A stretch of 64,000 nt of DNA from Phanerodontia chrysosporium (Eukaryota; Basidiomycota; Agaricomycetes; Polyporales; Phanerochaetaceae): positions 62,001 to 126,000 of the forward strand of contig MJGA01000004.1 of the NCBI GenBank assembly GCA_001910725.1. The letters run 5' to 3'. The first letter of the stretch is position 1, and every line of letters starts with the position of its first letter. Positions 43,432 to 54,828 of the stretch are shown piece after piece. The notes under the pieces are model-generated. The model was not told where the DNA came from. It worked only from the letters and a program-made list of their open reading frames with translations, and made no database searches. A program made the position numbers and the translations under genes.

Positions 43432-46400
43432 ATGGCGGCCGGCTCAAAATCACACAAGAAATACGGCTCTTCGCGACAAATCAAGAAGACCACCTACAGG
43501 AAATCGGTCCAGGCCAAGCTGCACCCGGAGGCCCGTGGTCTTCACCACACGGTCAGGAAGACGCTAGGCCTTAAAGCGCAGGAGCAGGAGCAGTTGATTG
43601 CAGAGAAGAGGGTTCAGGCCCTTCTCGCCGGTACGTGACTAACCTTTACACTTTGAGATAGTTTGCTGACCTGTTGCAGGCGTCTCGGAAGAAACCATTG
43701 CACTACTGCGCCATGGATCCAGCACCGACGACTATGACATGCAAGATTTCATTCCAGTCGCTCCAAGTGTAGGTGCTGGACCCAGCCAGATGGAATGGGA
43801 GGACGAAGACGTTGACGGCGCCGATGACTTTGTGGATGCCATGCGAGATGTCTCGCGCACGAGGTATGTTGGCGTTCGACGTGCCTGGGTTACTTCACGT
43901 TAACACGGGGCTTCGCGAAGATTGAAAGGGCGCCGCTACATACAGAAGCGGCACTGGAAGCTGCGCCGCATGCGAGAAGAGGCTCTATGGGGAGCCATGG
44001 TCGAGCCATTGACCGATGCCTACCTCCGATTCAAGCACGGCGGCAGTGACAGCAGTCGAGAACAACGATTGGACCATGCACACGCGCCGCCACCGACAAC
44101 CGCTCCTCCCGTACCAATATCAGATACAAGCCGACAGCCCGAGTCTCTCGCTGCCACGGAGGACGGTGGGCTCGGAGCCACAGTCGTCGACTGTGCAGAC
44201 GATCGGCAGCAAACCGCCCCTGCAGGTCCAGTGCCGTACACAGCCAGCGTGTTCTGCATGTTTACGCTGGAGCAGTCGGTTACGGTCATGCGGCCTCCAG
44301 ACAGCGTTTCGCCCGCTCTCGACCTCATGGCCAACGGATATGTGGCGAAGACACCTGCCCGCCCAAAGCATTGTGTGTCCATCCGGACGCTCGAGCTCCT
44401 CTACCGCATCCGCCGCCGCAAAGCCTCTTTCAGTATCGAGGCTTTCGCAAAACTTGTATGTGATTATTACCAGGTATGATTATAGGTTTCTCGAGCTCGA
44501 ATTCATGTCTAACAGTGCTTGGCAGATCCCTTATCGCACGTACCTTCGAAGCGTCTTCGCAGATGCGTTCGAAATCTACGTTCGCGTAATCCGAGTGGTG
44601 GACCGCCGTATTGAGGCGGTTCTTGGCTGGAATAGTCCTGACTGGCGACCGTTAAATGCGTGCCGTGCATGTTGCTACAAGGTATGCGCTATGTTAGATG
44701 CCCGCTGCTACTATACCTAATAGCATTGTTGTTAGACCAAGAACGAGCCTCCGTTGCAATACTCCCGAATATTCTGCCTCGACGGCAATAACAGCCTCAA
44801 GCGCGTTGCAACTAGTACACTTGGGGGGAGGACTGCAGCAGATACTCGGCGGCTTGACGACGCGTCGTACTACTTGTATCACAAAAATGCGCTGCCCTAG
44901 CGCCTATACACCAAACCAACCAGCAATACTCACTGGCAAAGGTTTACTTGGACTACAAAGGGTGTAGCCAAGTTTGAAGACGAGGTATAGAGGCTAGAGA
45001 GGTGAGATGCGATGAGATTGAAGCTGGGGAGGCACCCCCAGCCCTCAGGGTTTATATACATGTGCACCAGGTCCCCAGGGACCGGTGTTCAGGGTCCTAG
45101 CTATCTAATACCTACTACGCTATTGGCTAGTGCCCTACAGGCATTCCTACATTCTCCTACACGTTCCTAAATGTTCCTACGATGTCCCAGAAACCTCCAG
45201 AACGTTCCAGCACTGTCCGGACCTGTCCAAAGACCTCCAGGGCTTTCTAGTCCATTCCGGAGTGTCTCGGCGCTTCCAGACCCTTGCCTGCTTCTAGACC
45301 TTCGACCATGTGACCCTGGGATACCGCACGTGTGCGCATCACGTGACCGCCGTATCACGTGACCAGCCCCGAGCCTAGGGCTGTCACTCCAGCGCTTCTG
45401 CATGTCACAGTTCGGAGTAATCGCTTCTGTCACCTGCTGCCCCTAACCCTAAGGGTTAAGACGAAAAACTGTGACAACTTGCCGCGCGCTTTTGTCGACC
45501 GCTTCGCCACCGAGGTCCGAGGCCGGCAGCCCAAAAACCCGCCCATTCCGAGCCGCAAGCACGTACCGGGTGCTCTCTACAACGTTGACAGTGATGCGGA
45601 GGACGAATGGATGGATGTCGAGGACGACGACAAATCTGTTGAAGGGGATCCGACCGACGACGTCTCTCAGCCTGCCGACTCATCTACTGCTGCGGCTGAT
45701 CCTCAAGTCCCGACAGACACAATGTCGCCCATGGTCATGTCAACTGAGGCGGCGTTATGCTCAGCAAGCAGTGGCGTGCCAGGAACGACATCGGGTATGA
45801 CACTGGCAGGGCCTACAGCACCGTTGGCGGTGCCCACAACTGCGCCTTCTGTGTCCCCAACAACTGCTACCTCCTCCATGCCCCCGACAACCACAGTCTC
45901 TTCCATCCTCCCGGCGACCACGACCGCAGCCTCTTCCGCCCCTCCGCCAACTGCGACCGCACCCTCTTCCGCCCCCCCGGTAACCGCGACCGCAGCCTCC
46001 TCTGCACCTTCGCCGTCTGCCTCAGCCGCCTCACCTCAGGACCCTGTGCAGGCAGCACTTGCTCGCAAACTGCTCGAGCAATGCGTCAAGAACTGGAAGG
46101 CTGCCGCGGCCGATGACAAGAAGCAAATGTGGCGCATGTTCGACGAGTCCGGCCTATTTGCATCGGCTTGCCGCCACGGTCTCATGCTGTGGCTTGTTGA
46201 CATGGTCCGAAGTGGAGAACTGTATGTCTAGTCCTTTCTCCCCATAGAACAGGGCTAACTTTGTCTATTCAGTGCGAAGTATCCACTGGCCATCATGCGG
46301 AAGATTCTCGACACGTTCGAGCCGAACCCTGCAGGCGCCTATGATATCGGGTGTGTTTTCGAGACGACAATCAATCGCAGCTCACTTTGTCCCGACTACC

Positions 46401-47931
46401 GCGCGAAACTTGCACGGATGTTTGTCCCGGCATTTCACGGCTACTCCCACTCCCATATCTGTCAGCTTCAGTTTCACCCGAACGTGATCGAAGGCATGGG
46501 CAACGAGGATGCTGAATGCCTCGAGCGGGTCTTCAGCGGCTCGAACAAGCTTGCCCCGATTGTCCGCTATGCCTCGCCCTACCGCCGCATGCTTCTTATT
46601 GAGGAGTACTTCAAGCAGTGGGATGCGGAGAAGTATCTCAACCTTGGGCTGTTCATGCTTAATAATTATACGCAGGCACTTGAAATCATTGAGCAGGAAA
46701 CGGCTGCCCTGGCACAAGCTCAGCTGGCGCAGGGAGTCACGGAAGAGCTCATGCAGCAGTGGTTGCAGGAGGAGTGGGACTTCTTTGCCAACCTTGGCAA
46801 TGAACTTGATTACGACGTGCGTGCCGTGGCGTACGTCGAGCTCCTCCAGCAGCTGCAGGCGCTTGAGCCGAAGCTCACTCTCACGACAACGGCATTTCAT
46901 TCCTACATCCCGTCCAGGGCCCCCGACGCATACGACCAGGATGTCCAGCGAACCAACAAGCTCGAGGCCGACCGCCGGCATGCCATTGACCGACATGACC
47001 GGATCACGTTCGAGCTGGCGCAGCTTGAAGTTGCCATGGGAATTACACGGCGCTGGACACCCCTTGACGAGTCTTACAAGGACGCGCTGAAGTACATGCA
47101 AGATCGTGAGTACCGCCGGGCGTTGGAGAAGCTGCAAAAGCTTGTCATACAGCGCCTGTTTGAGCTTGACAAGCTCAACGTAGCTGAGACGGGTAATCTC
47201 CATTCTTGTCCTCAGATCATATGTACTGATGCAGCAATACAGGGTATAAGATGCGAACCCATCTGGCGAAATCACTTCAAGTCCGTTGTAAGACGATCCG
47301 CCGTGCACTTGATAAATACAACACCGTTGCAGCCGCTATGAACCCACCCCGTCCATCGCTTGACTGGGACAAGATTTCACACTACACATTCCTTGCGGAG
47401 TTCACACTACTCCAAGACACCCGCAACGACGTTCGCGAACGACCTTGGGCAAAGCCTGTCATCCGGGAGAGCATCAAATCGTATCGGCGACTCTCCCGCT
47501 CAAAGGAGGAGATTGCCCGGCTCAACTGCGAGGTTATCCGGGTCCACACAGCAATCCGAGATGAGTCCGTCCTTCTGCGGAACGCCCTTGCAAGTTTGGA
47601 CAGCAGCAACCCCTTACGGGGTGCCATCGCAGAGTTTGCTACCATGCGGACACGGGTAAACAACTCTATCTTGCGGCGTATCAAGCAGATATATGCGCTG
47701 CCTGGATACACAGGAAGACGAGGCCCTGGTGAGGCAGTTCGGAACATGAACCAGGACGCTCGCTTTCCGCCTCCTCCTGCTGGTTCTCAGGAGCCCATGC
47801 CTGAAAACAATCTTTACGATGCCGAGAGCGACAGTGACTCGGACTCAGATGGAGAGGGGCTGGTTGATGACGAGGCGGAAGAAGAGATGGCAAATCTCTT
47901 ACAGTTTATAGCAGGACTTGCACATGTATAG
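43432..47931 (+). pseudogene. KDZ transposase, interrupted by solo LTR
   Basis: A multi-exon gene starting MAAGSKSHKKYGSSRQIKKT and ending at 47931. KDZ hallmarks appear in order: WRPLNACRACCYK then FCLDGNNSLKR (first catalytic Asp), an acidic and proline/threonine-rich insert, and VPAFHGYSHSHICQLQFHP. MGNEDAECLERVFSGSNKL, QWDAEKYLNLGLFMLNNYTQ and a long helical C terminus with an acidic tail follow. The enzyme would cut and paste the element using its inverted repeats. A 600-bp solo LTR (44877-45476) sits between DDASYYL and PRAFVDRF; without it and one copy of the 5-bp duplication the frame is continuous. As assembled it is broken unless the LTR is spliced out. Confidence 0.88.
44877..45476 (-). 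mobile_element. Solo LTR of the same chromovirus family
   Basis: 600 bp, reverse orientation, flanked by ACTTG at 44872-44876 and 45477-45481. Compared with the intact LTRs I count about seven differences, all transitions (~1.2%), so this insertion is older than the complete copy. It reflects an insertion followed by LTR-LTR recombination. Confidence 0.93.
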
Positions 47932-48161
47932 CCTTTTTATCTTTATTATGAGTCCCTCGCTGACTTCACGGCGGCCGCGCTGCGAGGGCGCGGACGGCTT
48001 TGTGGCGTTTGATGGCAGTAGCCGGCCCAGCCAATAGGGCGTGCCAAGGAGATAAAGTCCTCTTCGCGCAGCTATCCCCTCGCCGCGCTCAACTGTGAGC
48101 ACAGAAAACTGCTCCATCTGGGCATGCTCGCTGCGGGGAAGGACAGATAATAGCAAGGCTG
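47932..48161. other. KDZ subterminal region, right
   Basis: Short stretch between the transposase stop and the right inverted repeat; no feature recognised. Confidence 0.4.
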
Positions 48162-48826
48162 GAGGGCGGCGGGGAGAGACGGCGGGGAGAGGCGGCGGGC
48201 ATCCGCGGCGCGGCGGTCGTTCTCGGGCACCCGCGGCATGGCCGGCATCTGCGCGCGATGGCGTGGTCGTGGCTTACGACGCCGTCCCGGTCCCTCCCGG
48301 CCATCCCCGAGCCTCTGACTCGCTGTCCCTCCCCTCCCGCCCAGCGGGCGCTTGCCCCCCGCCGCCACCGCATCACTTTGCACTGAGTAGCACCATGCTA
48401 TACTCTGTATATACTGTAGAATAACCCAGATACATTATATCAACTGATATAAAACAAACCCGCTCGAAAACCGCTTACAAATGGCCGAGATAAGAGGGAA
48501 AGGGCGTCGTCGTCGCGGGGGACGATGAGCGCGGGGGCGGGAATGATGGCGAAGGGTGTCCGGCACGGGGAGTAGCCGAGGGAAGGCGGGGGACGGACAT
48601 TTGATGGGCGGGACGGGGCCACGTCATCGTTTGATGGCTGGGAGCGCCCGGAGGCGCGGCGGGCAAAGGACCTGGGGCCTGGAGGGGCCGTTCCCAAAGC
48701 ATAATACGATAACTCTACGATAGTTCATATGTAGTGAGAGTACGTAGTTGATCCCTGCACGCAAGCAGGGCGAACCCCCCCGCGTACGCCCTGCTTATCT
48801 TCATCAAGATCAGTGAGGTCCAGGTG
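48162..48826 (-). repeat. KDZ terminal inverted repeat, right
   Basis: 665 bp, the inverted copy of 29589-30252. It contains the same tip hairpin, with seven C where the left arm has six G, and a few substitutions (for example at the GGACAGCG/GGACGGCG site). Confidence 0.9.
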
Positions 48827-50304
48827 AGATAGTTCGTATGCACCTTCATTCCAGGAAGTGCAGAGACTGATGATGTCCGTGTTAGCCTGGCAGGCCGACA
48901 GATCCTGCATATTGCGTACGGACTCGAAATTCGCGATCGCGCAGACCCCTGGATCACTGCCGCCGAGCATGGGGTTGAAATCGCGGTCAAGTGCATCATC
49001 CCAGGCTCGTACCTCGTGGACCTTATTCCGATACGTAGGTCCTGTTCTTATTCACCCCCGTCATTTGCTCAAGGTCTTGCAGTCAAGTACGTTCCAGAGT
49101 GGTTCCCGGGTGCTGGCTTCAAGAGGCAGGCACGTATATGGAAGAAAGAGGTCACGAATATCGCTGATGCGCCACTTGCAGCGATGGAGGTACATCTCTG
49201 GTCGATATATGCGTCGTACTCTCGACTGAAGGGATGTTTCCGTAGGCATGTGATAGCCTTCCGGACGACAGCGCTGCAAAACCTCTGTTGGAACGGATGC
49301 TTGACAGCCCAGATGACCCCGCTTACGCTCGCCATGTACTTCGAGGCACGCTCGCGTCCATGTACATCGGTATGTACCCGTCCAAGCTATTGATCTCTTG
49401 ACGGCTCACTCTGTCGCAGCTGGCGCAGACACTGTGAGTCCCTTTGGTCTGTAGGTCAGTATATATCTCTGACGCCATCCACCAGACCACAAGTACGCTC
49501 GCGACATTCTTTCACGCATTGTCGCGTCACCCGGCTGTCTTGTACGAAGCGCAGCGCGCCGTCGATCGCGTCTGCGCTGGCCGGCTGCCCACGTTCGCGG
49601 ACTACGACGCGCTGCCGTACATACATGCCCTCTTGCGCGAATGCCTCCGCTGGCGACCGGTGGTTCCGTTGAGTGCGTATGATTCCCTGATGTTCAGCTT
49701 GATAACCTGCCCCGCTAACGGCGCGTCGGCAGACTTTGCGCACCGTGCGACCAAAGAAGACGTCTACGAGGGGTACAGGATCCCCGCGGGCGCGCTCGTG
49801 CTCGCCAACAACTGGTACGCTTCTGACCACCACTACCCCTTGGCGACAATTTCGAACCCGCTGACGAGCCGCATAGGGCGATTATGCACGACCCGGCCGC
49901 GTACACGACCCCGGGAGACTTCAACCCGCGGCGCTTCCTGCGTGTGCGCAGCGGCGAAGCTGACGACGACCTCGAGCTCGACCCAGACGTGCGCGACCCT
50001 GGCATCGCGGCGTTTGGTTTCGGGCGGCGCGCGTGCCCGGGCAGGCACATGGCGTACGAGTCGCTATGGATCGCGATGGCGAGCGTGCTCGCTGTGTTCG
50101 ACGTCCTGCCTGCGGAGGGGGACGAGGGCGAGGTCGAGTATACTGACGGGTTCCTGTCGTGCGTCGCTCAGATCTTTCTTTGGAGTGTGCCCTCTGACGA
50201 TGATTGTTGAGCACAGTACACCGAAGCCGTTCCGCTGCACGATCCGCCCGCGATCGGCCGCGCACGCGAAGCTGGTGTATCTGGCGCTCGAGCTGGATGC
50301 TTGA
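48827..50304 (+). pseudogene. Cytochrome P450 no. 2, 3' part
   Basis: Begins with the second AGATAGTT copy, then the rest of an intron (donor GTT from the duplication, acceptor TTAG near 48873). Exons continue the protein: ILHIAYGLEIRDRADPWITA, YVPEWFPGAGFKRQARIWKK, K-helix LLRECLRW (ExxR), EDVYEGYRIPAGALVLANNW, heme loop FGFGRRACPGRHMAY, and the end RSAAHAKLVYLALELDA at 50304. No further break was noticed. The segment matches P450 no. 1 throughout, including the C terminus. If the KDZ element were absent, the two parts would join in frame, so the empty-site allele probably encodes a functional enzyme. Confidence 0.85.
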
Positions 50305-51089
50305 ACCTCCCGTGCGGTGTACTTCGATTCTACTCGCTAACGATGAACGATTGCAACGGCTGATGCATCCTCTCCGTCCTCTTACTGTCCAAGTATCAAC
50401 GCTGAGACATGCTCTAACTTGGCATCGCCAAAGTCCTGCCGGTACAGATCACCTTGCCATCAGGCGTTGCAGTCTAGATCCACAACAGCATCGATAAAAG
50501 CTCACCTGACCTTTCGATGAGCAGGAGTTGAGGAATCTAACCTTGAACCGGTTTTCTACGCCTGGGCCTGTGAACGTCGGGATGCTGGGATTCTGTGGCT
50601 GTATAAGCACCGCTCCGACAGTTAGATACCACTCGCAGCCCCGATTCTGTCAAGTACCTATACCGACATCCTGCCGGGCCGGTGGTCTGCAGCACGGGAA
50701 ACACACCGGCGATTTACAAGGTGCGGTCTAGCCAGTTAGCTCTCACGCACATGATTGCACCAGGCACTGCCTCCGCCACCAGGATCTTCTCGCCGGCAAT
50801 ACCTCGCTCGTCTGCGGCTGCACGCAAACATCCGAGTGCGAGCGGCGTCGGGTTTACACAGGTCGCACTGCCCTTGCTCTGCGCTCCGCTACGCATTGCA
50901 TGCTCTGGCGGACATGATTCGCCGACCTCGCAAGGATGCACACTCTGGACTCCGGTAGGAGGGGCTATAAGTGCAGACAGCCTGCATGGTGATGTTCCTT
51001 ATCAGCACTTGCAACCTCTTTCACCTTCTCCAAGCCGCCTTTTTATTCATCTCTTCTATCCAACCTCCTTTTAATTTCTACTCTCCGAC
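50305..51089. other. Intergenic upstream of Kre9-like 2
   Basis: Holds the 3' flank of P450 no. 2 and, from about 50800, the promoter shared with Kre9-like 1 in sequence. A GGCTATAAGTGC box lies near 50965 and a pyrimidine-rich leader at 51020-51085. No other gene seen. Confidence 0.5.
50840..50904 (+). promoter_or_regulatory. Conserved upstream block of Kre9-like 2
   Basis: The 65-bp counterpart of 27988-28052, 186 bp upstream of the start codon. Four of its seven differences replace a CpG of the other copy with TpG or CpA, consistent with deamination of methylated CpG in this copy. Confidence 0.6.
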
Positions 51090-51658
51090 ATGATGTTCTC
51101 TGCCATCCTCGCCGCCGTCGCTCTCGGCGCCGTCTCCCAGGTTGCCTACGCCGCACCCGCAGAGCTTGAGACCCGCGACGTCTGGGACCCGCGCATGACC
51201 TACCCAACGAAGGGCACCGTCTGGGAGTCTGGGAAGACGTACACCGTCAAGTGGTAAGTCAGATAGTCATCGCCATGTCCTCCTGTGAAGACTGACAAGA
51301 GACCTTTAGGGAGACCAAGGACGCACCGGTGAATATCACTGGCGGCGGCAACACCGGCCGCATTACTCTCCGCTCGGGCGTGTACGGCGAGCTCCCAGGT
51401 GCGTAGCAGCGCCATGTTCATCGCGACGGCTGGTATTGACAGAGTGCTCTAGTTCTCCTGGCTTGGAACGTTCATCTGCGCGACGGCCATGCGAAGGTTA
51501 CTGTCCCCGAGGTCCTCTCGTCCAACGACTACAGCCTCGTTCGTGAGTACCGAGTTATGTGCTTCGTAAGTGCATGCAGAGTACTGACTGTTCGGTTAGT
51601 CTGGGGTGACTCGGGAAACTGGGGCCCGGAGTTCACCATCAAGGGTCCGCTCAACTAA
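51090..51658 (+). CDS. Kre9/KNH-like small secreted protein 2
   Basis: Four exons (51090-51253, 51310-51398, 51453-51542, 51600-51658), same intron positions as copy 1. Two adjacent ATGs (51090, 51093) open a signal peptide, MMFSAILAAVALGAVSQVAY. The Ig-like domain motifs are WDPRMTYPTKGTVWESGKTY, NITGGGNTGRITLRSG, VPEVLSSNDYSLV and LWGDSGNWGPEFTIKGPLN. About 134 residues, no GPI tail, likely secreted to the cell wall or medium. Most divergence from copy 1 is in GVYGELP and LSSN. Confidence 0.87.
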
Positions 51659-51902
51659 TCGCGCAGAACTTGCCTACGTTGCCACCTACGACTGGGACTT
51701 TTGGACAATCACTACAAATCCAATGGACACTGCATTTCGTTGCACACACTCGTTTACTCTTAGTCTAGGCTATAGTCTCATTGTAGGATGCTATGCGAAA
51801 TGTCACCAAATATCATTTTCACCGTTGACCCTTGAGGTGTTGACTATATGTGAAAAGCTACCTGTATGACGGTGAAGCTGCAGTGGACGCAAAAACAAAA
51901 AG

Positions 51903-51988
51903 TGGACACTGGGAGGATTGAACTCCCGACCTCACGCAAGCAATTCGGAAAATGCGAAGCGTGCGCGCTACCACTGTGCCAAGTGCCC
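51903..51988 (-). tRNA. tRNA-Ala (CGC), 14-nt intron, copy 2
   Basis: The mature 72 nt match copy 1 at 23572-23658, with the same G3:U70 pair, stem CACGC/GCGTG and anticodon CGC. The intron is 14 nt and unrelated to the 15-nt intron of copy 1. A T5 run follows on the minus strand. Confidence 0.93.
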
Positions 51989-54828
51989 TTGATATCTCAT
52001 TAATATATATGTATATGTGTGTATTAACATAAATGGCTGCTAGACCTCGCACAAATCCATCTTCTCGAGTTCTTTGCAGGTACGCAAGCAATCCCATCCA
52101 CTAAAGACATACACGCGATCAGCTCAACGCTCAGCGTTCAGACTACATTCAATTTACCACGCACAACACAATTTCGGACATGCTCAGGGGTGCCCTACAC
52201 TTCCGGCGGAGGATGCGTCAGCGCCGCTCCTCTGCAGCCACGGCGTAGTCAGCAAAATGTCACGACAGCGGAGGCGAGTCGGTGGTGACTCGCAGACAGC
52301 GCTGGAGATAGGAGTGCGCGCCACAGCGCGCTCCGGCGTCCGACGCCAGCACACAGTCTCTTGCGTCGCACCGGCAAACCCCAGCGCCCTCGCTCCCGAG
52401 CCGTGCGACCCCGTGATTCTTGCATTCCTAGCGCAAAGGCAGACGTCGCGGCGTCGACACTCCCGTTTGAGGTGGAAGTGCGCTTCTCGTGTTTCCGGCT
52501 GCCCGGAGGGGTACCCGGTGCGACGCTTCGTGCGTCGGGTATCCCCTCGGGTGAGAAAGAATGGCCGTATCGAGAATGCAAGAGGCTTTATCTCGAGGCG
52601 CGTTCGGTTTGCGCCGCGTGACTGCACCCACCGTCTGGCCTAGTGTCCATTCTGTGTCTGGATAGACCGGTCCAGGGCTGGTCTATGCCATGCAGATAGA
52701 TGTAATCGGGCCTTCCGGCGCTGGCCTGCAGGCTGTGGCGCAGCTATGGAGCTATCCTTGGCTCGGGAGTCAAATGAACCATGCGAGCCTGAGAGGGTTC
52801 TCCGGTGGTGTCGGAAAGGTGCTGCACGTCGCGGGGGACGACATTTCGTCCATTCTGTGGAGACGATGCGACGTCGAGTGGGGTGTTAGAGACGGATGGT
52901 GACATTGTAGCGCTCTTGTTGAGGGCGCCCAAGGGTGCGGTCCTGATACTCAGAAGCAGCGGTAGAGTGCATCATGACGAGAACATATCGCCGCTACCCA
53001 GGTCTGAAACGAAGCGTGTGTCGCCGCACGGTTTCACGCAGAAGGAGATCTCCAGCCTACTGGGTGTTCGGTACCCCGAGTAGGCGAGCAAGATCAGACA
53101 CACCGGTCCAGCTGGCACTCTGCCACTTGCATGCGGGTGTTACGTCTGCAATGCGAGAGCTGGTGAAGGATACAAACAACAAATCTTCACCTTCAGCGCT
53201 TCAGCAGCCAGAAGGCAACATATGGGCTAAATTTGGAGCGGAATGGACAGGGGCAGCCTTAACGTGCTTGTCTTGGGGAGAATCCTGAGTCCACGTGCTC
53301 GGAATCGGCCGCGCCACGAAGCTGATGCCGCAGCCTTTTTGCGCGGGGAGACCGTCGTGACGTCATTCCACCGGGAGCTGCGCACGACACCCTGTGCGTC
53401 TCGACTGCTGCATGCCGGTATCGCTGATGCATGATGAGCTAGCCGGACACCTAGGCTACGAGACACAGCTATATCAGCCCAGCACCCACTTGAGAATGCT
53501 GCATGCAAATTATCAGCCATCTTTACGATGATAGCAAGCATGGCCACGATGACGATAGTACACACCTTCCGATCATCCGTGAGGTCAACGGCAGGGACAG
53601 GGCATGGAGTGGTAGCGTGGAAAACTTCTCATGAGACATAGTGCGGTACCGGTCCGGTGGGCCTGTCCACTTTACCTGTGCATTCCCACTCCCGCCGGGC
53701 ATACGCGGTTATATCCTGAATAACTGTTATGCAGCACATAATCCACAGTGGCGGCTGAGTCAGTTCTCACAAATCGTAGGTGGAGAGCCATTAGTCTGAT
53801 GGCGATACTTACAAAGCAAGTGAGCCACTTTACCTCCCGACATGAGTTCCATGCGGGACATCGAAACGAGTGTAGGTCTCCAAACCAAACTTGTTATTCC
53901 GAGGGACACCGGGCCGTGTCGAGGCAGCTCTGCGAACACAGCGAATGAGGTGAGCATCTGACAGAATGGGCCCCCTGTGCCTTTGATGCTGCTATGAGCG
54001 AAAATCAATATGGGGCTGCCTCGAAGTAAATATAGCTCACACAGAATTGCAGCCTCCATATGGTTGACGCGTTCGCGGCCCACGCTGAGAGGCCTCAAAC
54101 GGCGACAGGCGGGGTGGCCTTCCGTGGATAGATATGCGGCGGGATCGCCCTGGCGACGTCTGAGTCCGCGTAGGATCGCGAGGCGTGTTACGCAGCGCGT
54201 CATACGCGTGCGATGACCCATCGGCGCGCGACGGGCCCCTGTGTCGCGCGACGGAATCCGGGCCTCTCGCGATCGGATCGACGGACAGAGATAGCGGGAC
54301 GGAATGTGGGCTGGCTGCCCATGGACGCCGTCGTGGGACCGGCGCCCCCTCCCGCTGCTTGCGCGGCCGCGGATGGCACAGAGAGCTGCCCTACGACCGA
54401 AATAAGACGGGACAGAGGCGCACGGAAAGCGTACGGGGAGTCGGTGTTGGTAGACCGCACCACGGTCGCGCCGGTGCTTGCTGCGCGCCGCGCCCTGCAT
54501 GGAGTTCGCTTATGAACGAGGGTGACAGAAGGGTGCTACAGGCAGAGCTGAGGGCCTAGACCAGTAGGCAAAATAAATAAATAAATAAATAAATAGGGCG
54601 CAGCTGGCGAGGAACGAGGGCAGGCACACAAATACGAGGGCGGAGTCCGCAGCAGGGCCGGGACGTGCGGGCGAGCGCGAGCGAGCGGCCCGCCACGTGC
54701 GCAACGCCCAAACGCCAGAAAATTGGGAGGCGCCTGCGGGGCTGGTGCTCTGGCAGTTTCCGGAGTCGGCCGCACAGGCGCCAGGACCCCACGCACCCTT
54801 GTTTTCCTCCTCCCTCGTATTTCACGCC
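51989..54828. other. Gene-poor GC-rich stretch
   Basis: 2.8 kb without a convincing gene. Several long frames on both strands (for example 52074-52643, 53760-54500) are Arg/Ala/Ser-rich shadows of GC-rich DNA. Small hairpins occur: GCGAGTC/GACTCGC near 52273-52291 and a 40-bp imperfect palindrome around 52511-52551. Confidence 0.5.
54570..54595 (+). repeat. (AAAT)n microsatellite
   Basis: About six and a half units of AAAT, 235 bp upstream of the AT-hook gene. Confidence 0.9.

Larger units (their letters stand above)
29589..48826 (+). mobile_element. KDZ-superfamily DNA transposon, 19.2 kb, with nested insertions
   Basis: A 19,238-bp element with ends CACCTGG...CCAGGTG, near-identical 664/665-bp terminal inverted repeats and an 8-bp duplication of AGATAGTT. 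It encodes a KDZ (Kyakuja-Dileera-Zisupton) transposase on the plus strand (43432-47931) and two accessory genes on the minus strand (40286-41882 and 30466-40159). A complete LTR retrotransposon (31723-39823) and a solo LTR (44877-45476) lie inside it. Without these the element would be about 10.5 kb. It interrupts P450 no. 2 at an exon/intron junction. The nearly matching inverted repeats suggest a fairly recent insertion, yet the broken transposase means it could now move only with help in trans. Confidence 0.9.

Noticed and set aside
44698..44967. Short protein gene crossing the edge of the solo LTR
   Set aside because: It runs from transposase coding sequence in the wrong frame into the LTR and has no independent support.
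53760..54500. 246-codon frame on the minus strand
   Set aside because: No start context, domain or splice pattern, and competing frames on the other strand are equally long.
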